Positions 26,463 through 33,693 of a DNA stretch of 33,693 nucleotides are shown one piece after another (position 1 is the stretch's first letter; each line of letters begins with the position of its first letter). Source of the DNA: Tritrichomonas musculus (Eukaryota; Parabasalia; Tritrichomonadida; Tritrichomonadidae); contig JAPFFF010000177.1 in NCBI GenBank assembly GCA_039105265.1, positions 1 through 33,693 on the forward strand, written 5' to 3'. Below the pieces are notes generated by a model. It was given only the letters and a program-made list of their open reading frames with translations, made no database searches and was not told where the DNA came from. A program made the translations under genes and the position numbers.

Positions 26463-29400
26463 ATGCTTTTTTGCACGACCAAACCTAGATTTTCCGAATT
26501 AGCACTCGACGCTGATTCGATTGATACCAAAATTGATGATTTTGGTGGAAATTTTTCTGATGATGATGGAAATGGAACACCCGAATTTCGCAGTTTTTCG
26601 CCTCAAATTAGTACAGTAGATAGCCCTTTCAATATAAATTACAACAAACTCGCTACTTCTCCAATATCTCGCCACTCAAGAGAGATCAATTCAAAGACGC
26701 ACCAAAACGGGGACCAGTTTGCCCCGAACTCAACTCAATCAAATACACAGCCTCGATATGTTCCAAATGTTCCTCATAATCTTCCCTCGCAATACTCACT
26801 CACAGATCGAATTTCATATCCTACGGAGCAGCGGCACCCGCCGGTTGGACCTGCTCCTATCAACATACGGAGTACCTCACAGAGCGATTCCAACGTTTCC
26901 CCAGACTTTTCAGATTCCGAAGAATTTAGATCAGATGCGCATCTAAGTGATTCTACGAGCCGACCAAATTGCGCCAGAAATCTCATAGTTCCTAATACAC
27001 AAAGGACGACAGAGGTACTCCTGCAGTCAGGAGTACACTATAATCCGACGAATCCAGAGGGTGGTCAGAACCCCTCTTGGTTCGTCATTACGAGCGATCC
27101 TTCACTGGCTGCCCGTTCCCCTCTGAGTTACCTTGCAAAGGATAAGTCAGTTGAAGGTGTATTGGTTGCCCGAGGACAAATGATCATTTCGAATGGGCAA
27201 CCAATACTCGACCGAAACCGCCCGGCAGTACCTGCATCAGATGCAGAACTCAGCCAGAAGGTGCTCCTCCCTGAGACCTTCGTCCATCCGAGCACGGTTC
27301 CGGCGGTTCCATTCAATTTTTGCTCCTTCCCACGTTCGCCTTTTGTTTCCCATGTATACAATGTATTAAACTCGCTGGCGGTCTCATTCTCGTGCAACAT
27401 CGGTTGCAATAATCACTTCACCGACTTTTCAAATCACATGTCAGTCATGAATACCAATATGTTCAATGTTAATAATAGTAATAGTTTCACTAATAATAGT
27501 TTCATTAATAATAATATCTCTAACTATAATGTTTCTCATAACAATGTTAATCTTGTTCATCATAGCGTTGACGTCGACAACCAGACTGTCGAGTCAACTG
27601 CTCATGTAGCTCACCACAGCGTTGACGTCGACAATCGGGTTGTCGCGTCAATGGCTCATGTTGCTCATCATAGCGTTGACGTCGACAATCAGATTGTCGC
27701 GTCAACGGCACACGTGGTACATCATAATGTTGACGTTGACAATCAGATTGTCAAGTCAACAGCCCACGTCGCTCATCATTCTGTTGACGTTGACTATCAG
27801 ACTGTCAAGTCAACAGCCCTCGTTGCTAATCATTCTGTTGACGTTGACAATCAGATTGTCAAGTCAACAGCCCACGTCGCTCATCACGCTGTTGACGTTG
27901 ACAATCAGACTGTCAAGTCAACAGCTCACGTCGCTCATCACACTGTTGACGTTGACAATCAAACTGTCAAGTCAACAGCTCACGTCGCTCATCACGCTGT
28001 TGACGTTGACAATCAGATTGTCAAATCAACAGCTCACGTCGCTCATCACGCTGTCGACGTTGACAATCAGATTGTCAAGTCAACAGCTTACGTCGCTCAT
28101 CACGCTGTTGACGTTGACAATCAGATTGTCAAGTCAACAGCTCACGTCGCTCATCACACTGTTGACGTTGACAATCAGATTGTCAAGTCAACAGCTCACG
28201 TCGCTCATCACGCTGTTGACGTTGACAATCAGATTGTCAAGTCAACAGCTCACGTCGCTCATCACGCTGTTGACGTTGACAATCGGGTTGTCGCGTCAAC
28301 AGCTCACGTCACTCACCACAACGTTGACGTTGACAACCAAACCGTCACGTCAACGGCTCACATCACGCACCATTCTGTTGGCGTTGACGATCGGGTTGTC
28401 ACGTCAACTGCTCACATCGATCATCATCAAGTAGTCACGAAGGAGAAATTATTCACATCAGTGATTGAGGTACCTAAGTTTGTGTTCGAGATCAATGAGA
28501 AAGTGGTTCCACTATTTACTCTCTCTGGAAACCATTCGTTGCTTAACACATTCTCAAACAATAATTTCCTCGGATCTCGAACCAACTCCTTAGGTACTCA
28601 AACTACCAGTAACTCTTCTGGTACAAGCAGCGTTGTTAGTGGTGCTGAAGAGTTCACCGATGCTCATTCTCACTCTGAACACTCTGATCATTCCGATGAT
28701 GACAATCACGGTGGTAGTGATGATAATCCTTCTTCACCTGTGGGTGACAATGTTTCCATTGATTGGATCGTGAGCGAATTGGCTGGTGTGAAGACCAAAA
28801 CAGACATGAAGTCTCTCATTGATATCTTGCAGGTGGCAAACATCGACACTTCACCATTCGCAAACGTTAGCGACGTTGACACTCCTATCATTCTCCTCAT
28901 GTATCAGAAAGACAGATGGTTAGGAGTTGGGCAGTTTTACTGCCCTTGCTGCGACAAAACGTTTCCCACATGTGCGTCCTTGTCTTTTCACCTCAAATCG
29001 ACGCACACGACGAATAACATTCCTCTGGAGCAAGCGGCGTTCGAGTACATTGTCGGCAGGAAGCTGAGGTGGAAGATCGATTCACCTCACCTTCCGCCTG
29101 ACGCTTTTCACTATCGTACCATTCACGTTTGTCCGTGCAGCGACTGCGACTACTTGGTCAGCAGAGCGAACTCATTGAGCAGCCACATGGGCTCATCGCA
29201 CCAGGACATGGAAGCGCTTAAACGTGAAGTTGGAGTCTTCTGGGCGATGAGCATTCTGCACGCTAAGAAACATCGGAAATTACTTGTGGCTAGCGATGTT
29301 TACCATGACCTGCACGGTTCCTTGTGCATGAAATGCAAGGACTTCGTTGGTAGAGACAAAGCTACAGTCAAACAGCATACCAACAGATCACATCCCCAGG

Positions 29401-31586
29401 CCAATGTTGAAGGTCATCGGGTTCAGGCAATCGACATCAGTATATCCGTTAATTGGCTTTCGCCTGAAACCGATGACGATGAAATTCGTGAAGCCAACAC
29501 TGACCTGGAGAGAATCAAGATTGTGAGGAGTGAGAACAGAGTCACTCAAGATGATGAGAGACAGATGCCAGTGCAACCTCGGGCAGACGAATCGGTGGAT
29601 CTCCAAGTGATGGAAGATCGTCGTCGCGGGGAAGACTCACGCAGACGGAGACGACAGGCTGGGTTCATACCTGCCAACGAGAGACTACCTGAGGCGCACT
29701 TGCATTCAGTCTCTTCATCTAGCGAAGAAGATACTCACACAATTGATGAACATCCGGCTCACCCAGCGTCAGCTTCGATCGTGGACATTGAGAGTTGCCT
29801 GTCCAAAGCTGAGAATTGGAAGTCGAGGTGCATGAAGGAAGATGATGATTTCGTGCACCTCCCGAAGCTGTGGGGTGACCGTTTAGCGAAACACAGGAAA
29901 AAGTTCGAAGAAGTGTTTAACAGTGAAGTCAAGGATGTTCTCAATTGGTATAATGAAGCTATTTACCTCTCTGACTCTTTGGAAAAGAGCAGCCGAATGC
30001 TTCTCTGCGAAGGGATGATTTCGAAAATCATTCTCATTCTACGGAAGTCGATTAGGAAGTTCGTTCGTTCGGCACGGAGAGGTTCAGATAAGATTCGTCG
30101 CCCGCATTCCTTGGAGACACCGATTCAGATGAAGTCGGCCTCCAAATTCATCGCTGGTATTGAACTCCTGCATTCCCGCATTCACATCACTGATGAAGAT
30201 CTCGATCAACCTCAACGTAATGTCATCGCAGACATCAAAGAGAAGCTTGTTCGCTTTCTGTCACAGGCTCCTTTGGAGTTCTCTCAACTTCTTGGGAGTG
30301 GTGACTTGGACTCAATTGACGGTTTGATTTACGATGAGCATTACGATGAAAGGATGAAATTCATACGTGCCAAGCTAGAGGAATTGGAGATTCTCAACAA
30401 CTCTCCTTCCTCGCTTGGCTACAAGAAGTTCCTTCAGAAATTCTACGCTGAAGACGCCAAACGTACACTCGACTGGTTCGTGTTGAACGACGACACACCG
30501 GAATGTGTCGTCCCAGTCGAAGATTTCGAGAACGTGTACGGGTCCTCGTGGAGCGATGCTGCTGCTCTCGGGGATGACCCAGATGGTGTTTACACTCTTC
30601 AGCGCAGAATTTCATCGAATAATTCTGATGAACTCAAATCACTCATCCTCAACGAAGAAGCTATTCTCAAAGCGGTCAGATCGAGATCCAATCTGTCTGC
30701 CGTCGGATGCGACGGCATTTCAAATGGTGTGTGGAAGGTTGGCGGGAGTGTCACGGCGACGATCATCAAGAATGTGTTGTGTTGCATGCTTGACACGGGT
30801 CTCTTTCCGGAGGTGTTGAAAATGAACAAAACCGTCATGTTGTTTAAGAAAGGAGACCCTGACGACGCCCATTCGTGGCGTCCTATCACCATCACTCCGA
30901 CGATTTATCGGATGCTGATGTGTCACATCAGCCGCTCGCTTCAAACGCTGAATTCAAAACATAGGTTCATATCACCGAGTCAGAAAGGATTCATGCGTAT
31001 TCCAGCTGGGGCGGCTGAGCATGCAACTGTGGTTGATGAGATGATACACGATGCTGCACGGAACCAAAAGTCACTCTACATCACGACGATCGACTTTTCT
31101 GATGCATTTGGTTCCGTACCACATAAACTTATTAAAAAGAATCTTACAGACATTGGCTTTGATCTTTCTTTTGTTAAAACGATTATTAATTCGTACAGAG
31201 ACTCTTCGACAAAGATCATCAGCAACAACAGACGATCTAATTCTATCTGTTTTCGCAAAGGCGTCAAGCAAGGTTGTCCGCTGAGTCCGACGTTATTCAA
31301 CATTTGTATCGAACCTCTCCTCGCGCGGTTGAACGCTTGCAAGGAGGACGGTTATCATTGGTTGGACTCAGCGACAACCGTTCAAGCTTACGCCGATGAC
31401 ATAATCGTGTTCTCGGACTCGGAAGTCGGGATGAAGAACTTGCTTTCGGTCGTGGAGCACTTCTGCAGTTATGCAGGCGACATGAAGATCAACTGCAAGA
31501 AGTGCCACGCTTTCACATACATTGCTCACAATGGTTCTCGCAGGTTGTTGAACGACAACTTCCACCATTGCTGGAGGACGTATTGA
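26463..31586 (+). CDS. LINE ORF, copy 5, intact through zinc fingers and RT catalytic core
   Basis: This is the first 1707 codons of copy 5. It matches copy 4 through the zinc fingers and the RT, including the IDFSDAF and YADD boxes, except for a minisatellite of 16 units instead of 20 (a 216-bp in-frame deletion, or lack of the duplicated block). Homology ends near 31543, where GCAGTGTG of the other copies reads GCAGGTTG. An extra C at about 31562 then shifts the frame to a stop. The last dozen residues are therefore not native. It carries the Ala GCA (30074) and Arg CGC (30179) synonymous variants shared with copy 4. Confidence 0.9.
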   Translation: MLFCTTKPRFSELALDADSIDTKIDDFGGNFSDDDGNGTPEFRSFSPQISTVDSPFNINYNKLATSPISRHSREINSKTHQNGDQFAPNSTQSNTQPRYVPNVPHNLPSQYSLTDRISYPTEQRHPPVGPAPINIRSTSQSDSNVSPDFSDSEEFRSDAHLSDSTSRPNCARNLIVPNTQRTTEVLLQSGVHYNPTNPEGGQNPSWFVITSDPSLAARSPLSYLAKDKSVEGVLVARGQMIISNGQPILDRNRPAVPASDAELSQKVLLPETFVHPSTVPAVPFNFCSFPRSPFVSHVYNVLNSLAVSFSCNIGCNNHFTDFSNHMSVMNTNMFNVNNSNSFTNNSFINNNISNYNVSHNNVNLVHHSVDVDNQTVESTAHVAHHSVDVDNRVVASMAHVAHHSVDVDNQIVASTAHVVHHNVDVDNQIVKSTAHVAHHSVDVDYQTVKSTALVANHSVDVDNQIVKSTAHVAHHAVDVDNQTVKSTAHVAHHTVDVDNQTVKSTAHVAHHAVDVDNQIVKSTAHVAHHAVDVDNQIVKSTAYVAHHAVDVDNQIVKSTAHVAHHTVDVDNQIVKSTAHVAHHAVDVDNQIVKSTAHVAHHAVDVDNRVVASTAHVTHHNVDVDNQTVTSTAHITHHSVGVDDRVVTSTAHIDHHQVVTKEKLFTSVIEVPKFVFEINEKVVPLFTLSGNHSLLNTFSNNNFLGSRTNSLGTQTTSNSSGTSSVVSGAEEFTDAHSHSEHSDHSDDDNHGGSDDNPSSPVGDNVSIDWIVSELAGVKTKTDMKSLIDILQVANIDTSPFANVSDVDTPIILLMYQKDRWLGVGQFYCPCCDKTFPTCASLSFHLKSTHTTNNIPLEQAAFEYIVGRKLRWKIDSPHLPPDAFHYRTIHVCPCSDCDYLVSRANSLSSHMGSSHQDMEALKREVGVFWAMSILHAKKHRKLLVASDVYHDLHGSLCMKCKDFVGRDKATVKQHTNRSHPQANVEGHRVQAIDISISVNWLSPETDDDEIREANTDLERIKIVRSENRVTQDDERQMPVQPRADESVDLQVMEDRRRGEDSRRRRRQAGFIPANERLPEAHLHSVSSSSEEDTHTIDEHPAHPASASIVDIESCLSKAENWKSRCMKEDDDFVHLPKLWGDRLAKHRKKFEEVFNSEVKDVLNWYNEAIYLSDSLEKSSRMLLCEGMISKIILILRKSIRKFVRSARRGSDKIRRPHSLETPIQMKSASKFIAGIELLHSRIHITDEDLDQPQRNVIADIKEKLVRFLSQAPLEFSQLLGSGDLDSIDGLIYDEHYDERMKFIRAKLEELEILNNSPSSLGYKKFLQKFYAEDAKRTLDWFVLNDDTPECVVPVEDFENVYGSSWSDAAALGDDPDGVYTLQRRISSNNSDELKSLILNEEAILKAVRSRSNLSAVGCDGISNGVWKVGGSVTATIIKNVLCCMLDTGLFPEVLKMNKTVMLFKKGDPDDAHSWRPITITPTIYRMLMCHISRSLQTLNSKHRFISPSQKGFMRIPAGAAEHATVVDEMIHDAARNQKSLYITTIDFSDAFGSVPHKLIKKNLTDIGFDLSFVKTIINSYRDSSTKIISNNRRSNSICFRKGVKQGCPLSPTLFNICIEPLLARLNACKEDGYHWLDSATTVQAYADDIIVFSDSEVGMKNLLSVVEHFCSYAGDMKINCKKCHAFTYIAHNGSRRLLNDNFHHCWRTY
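26933..27281 (+). other. Cluster of strong inverted repeats, copy 5
   Basis: Equivalent of the copy 2 cluster, with the 9-bp stem at 27015-27036, in the clean part of copy 5. Confidence 0.5.
27558..28421 (+). repeat. In-frame 54-bp minisatellite, 16 units, copy 5
   Basis: Sixteen units. It has only one of the two 216-bp blocks found in copies 2-4 (units 3-6), so it is either the ancestral state or a clean deletion by exchange between the two blocks. The unit before the last QIVKST repeats has HHT where copies 3 and 4 have HHA. The reading frame is kept. Confidence 0.95.
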
Positions 31587-33455
31587 TAACATCAGTATTC
31601 AGAACAATACAACGTATCTCGGACTTCCAATCGCGTGCAAATCTTCGCAGCGTAAACATCACGTTTTTCGGCGAATCGAAGACATGACGAAGGACGTCAT
31701 TCGAATTACTGGCAGCGCTCTTCGGTTCACACAGGCGGTTGACGCCATCAAACGGTTCGTGATTCCCAAGATTGACTACGAACTGATGGCGAACACAGCA
31801 CCGACAAATTGCCTCAGTCGCTTAGATGAACTCATTCGGGGGCAAACTGTCCAAAATGATCGGTGCTGCTGTATTCCAACCGCCTGGTTCTACACGACGA
31901 AAAACGATGGCGGTCTTTACATACAGAAACTCACAGATCGCCAGAAAGCTCTCACTATCAGACTCTACATTGCTTTGATGGAGTCTAACGATAAAAGCAT
32001 CCGTGATATGGTCAAGGCTTCAGATGAAAGCCGAGATCATCTTCAGGGATGCTAACCATCGACTTGACTTCACCGTTCTTGCACCTAAAAGTTAAAGACA
32101 ATGGTGCGTTAGATGCAAAGCGTAACCGCGGGACGTCGAACATCTTAGCCCGATGTGTTAAAGCTTTGCACGACGCTAACATGGGTCTGATACTCAAAGA
32201 TGATATGTTTACGCTCAAAGATCTGAATAGTAATGTCACATATGATGTTAAACACCTCTAATGTTGTTAAACACATCATGAAAGTCATGAGTGACCGTTA
32301 CTATTCAGATCTTTGTCAGCACAAGATGAGAGGGACATACATTCACGACATTGAAAAACTCACCATTGAGCAACTACTTCATGAAGCCCAATTGCTTTGA
32401 TGGCGGACTCTGTTGTCAGATTCGCTATCAAAGCACGTACGAATACGCTCATGACAGCATCACTTGCTGCTCACAGAAACCCTCAAATGAGTAACCGTTG
32501 CACTCGTTGTGGACAGATTGAAACTCTCAATCACATCTTAAACGGGTGCAAGCGGTGCAAACACAAATTCACAAAGAGACACGACGAAGTTGTCAAGGTA
32601 CTTTGCAAGTACCTTACCGAAAAGAAGAGAGTCATCGTGCATTGTAACAAAGATGTTCGTGGACGCAGCAAACGAACACATCACTGGTGACTCTGCTTCT
32701 CTCAGACCAGATGTATGGTGGAGTGGGACGGGTGACCAGCTGAAGATAGCTGATTCACCATCCCATACGGAATGTTTATCTGGCGATGATGATGAATCCA
32801 CCTTAGTCATACGACGCAGAGAGAAGTTGAACAAGTACCCAGAAGCTTGTCGATGATTGCTGAAACCAGTTGAACTGCAATGTGTCGCTATTTGTGTTCA
32901 TTGTCTCCTCCCTCGGTGCAATACCCGATGACACCATCAATGAACTCAAGAAAGTGACAGTACGACCAAAGACGCACTCAAACTTGCATGGAGGATGGTA
33001 GCAGCCGCTTTACGGGAATCTATGATATTGTACATTGATACTAAGATTAAGAAGAGGGTTAACGACAACAATGAAGATGAAGATAACGATAACGATAACG
33101 ATAATGGTAACGATTATGATAACGATGTTGAAAATGTTAATGTTCTTGATACTGATGGTGACGATGATTCTAATGAACTCAATGATACTAGCTCCAATGT
33201 TACCGACGGGGAGTCCGCAGACGATGAGTACAACTCTGTCAACATCCTGGACGACGAAGAATGGCGGGAACTCATTGATGCAAGTGCGGATGTTGACAGG
33301 TCGGGCCCCCCGTCTGAGCTTGACACTACTGATGATGAAACTGACGTACCTGGAAAATCCAGGCACCACCCCACTATGGAAACCAAACTCAAGGTGCCGA
33401 CCCTGCCTCCGCTACCGAAGAGGAGGGAGTCCAACACTCCTCTTCTGAATTTTAG
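31587..33455 (+). pseudogene. Copy 5, broken 3' part (RT thumb, CCHC, RLE) with many single-base changes
   Basis: This part matches residues from about YLGLPI to the C terminus of the intact copies, but is split into short open pieces (for example 31684-32055, 32049-32261, 32397-32690 and 32995 onward). By eye I count more than twenty differences from copies 1-4 between 31543 and the end, most of them one-base insertions in short homopolymers. Examples are GGGG to GGGGG near 31840 and ACC to AACC near 32054; losses are rarer. The CCHC knuckle and parts of the RLE are still readable. The preceding 31.5 kb shows almost no such changes, so this looks like unpolished sequence at a contig end rather than true decay, though I cannot exclude a decayed terminal copy. 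Confidence 0.8.
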
Positions 33456-33599
33456 GCAGACTTTTTTGTTGGGGCCCGCCCCCTTTTATTTTATTGTGAG
33501 TGAATCATCACTTCCGTTTATTAGTATTTTATACTTAACTCTAATGATTAATAAACGAATTTACCACACGGGAGGAGATTTTTTTTTTAGTTTTCATAT
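33456..33599 (+). promoter_or_regulatory. Copy 5/copy 6 junction spacer with AATAAA, altered by small changes
   Basis: This spacer is 144 nt instead of 141. It has an extra C after the GGGGCCC motif, CACTTCC in place of CACTCTC (weakening the small hairpin), an extra A in the ACTTAACTC stretch and ten T instead of nine. AATAAA is at 33550-33555. The differences belong to the error-rich end of the window. Confidence 0.55.
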
Positions 33600-33693
33600 A
33601 TGCTTTTTTGCACGACCAAACCTAGATTTTCCGAATTAGCACTCGACGCTGATTCGATTGATACCAAAATTGATGATTTTGGTGGAAATTTTT
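33600..33693 (+). CDS. LINE ORF, copy 6, first 31 codons
   Basis: The ATG at 33600 and the following codons (MLFCTTKPRF...) match the start of copies 2-5 and run off the window end. It shows that the array continues downstream, so neither end of the array is in view. Confidence 0.85.
   Translation, partial: MLFCTTKPRFSELALDADSIDTKIDDFGGNF

Larger units (their letters stand above)
1..33693 (+). mobile_element. Head-to-tail tandem array of an RLE-type (R2-superfamily) LINE, about 4.6 copies
   Basis: The window is filled by copies of one element in the same orientation. Stop-to-stop monomers are 4417-11645 (7229 bp), 11646-18983 (7338 bp), 18984-26321 (7338 bp) and 26322-33455 (7134 bp), with partial copies at both ends. 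Aligning the copies by eye shows near identity, apart from a minisatellite of varying length and a damaged stretch after about 31540. The family call rests on a single ORF with N-terminal C2H2 fingers, an RT with the YADD motif, a CCHC knuckle and a C-terminal PD...E...K..KY endonuclease, the order known from R2, R9, NeSL, CRE and Hero elements. I cannot resolve the clade. No target-site duplication, poly(A) tract or flanking host sequence is seen. True element ends inside the spacer cannot be fixed because no junction with unrelated DNA is present. Confidence 0.93.

Noticed and set aside
1-33693. LTR retrotransposon or other virus-like element
   Set aside because: There are no long terminal repeats, no protease, integrase, capsid or envelope. 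The RT-CCHC-RLE order is that of an RLE-type LINE.

Overview
This window is a head-to-tail tandem array of one non-LTR retrotransposon (LINE) and nothing else. No host gene, rRNA, tRNA or other flanking DNA is visible. The element is a eukaryotic, R2-superfamily type LINE. A single long ORF encodes three C2H2 zinc fingers, a reverse transcriptase (RT), a CCHC zinc knuckle and a C-terminal restriction-like endonuclease (RLE) of the PD...E...K..KY kind. The nuclear genetic code appears standard. The host is a eukaryote, but I cannot name it. Asn/Asp/Ser-rich low-complexity segments and the very compact 141-nt inter-ORF spacer would fit a unicellular host, which is inference only.

Layout, all on the + strand: copy 1 (3' part, 1-4416); spacer; copy 2 (4558-11645, one 1-nt frameshift near 5445); spacer; copy 3 (11787-18983, intact, 2398 codons plus stop); spacer; copy 4 (19125-26321, intact); spacer; copy 5 (26463-33455, intact to about 31540, then full of single-base changes); spacer; first 94 nt of copy 6. 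Stop-to-stop periods are 7229, 7338, 7338 and 7134 bp. The length differences come from an in-frame 54-bp minisatellite inside the ORF (18, 20, 20 and 16 units in copies 2-5), plus the frameshift in copy 2 and the error-rich end of copy 5. Outside these places the copies differ by only a few bases.

The expected product binds nucleic acid through its zinc fingers, nicks a target with the RLE and primes cDNA synthesis with the RT (target-primed reverse transcription). The host target is not visible because every junction joins one copy directly to the next. The spacer holds a candidate polyadenylation signal (AATAAA) and small hairpins.

The most unusual signals are: (1) the array itself, with identical full-length junctions that lack poly(A) tails or variable 5' truncations; (2) the 54-bp minisatellite, each unit of which contains a near-perfect palindrome of about 37 nt whose two arms change together between unit types; (3) a run of strong inverted repeats in the first third of the ORF, suggesting that this segment is structured RNA as well as coding sequence.
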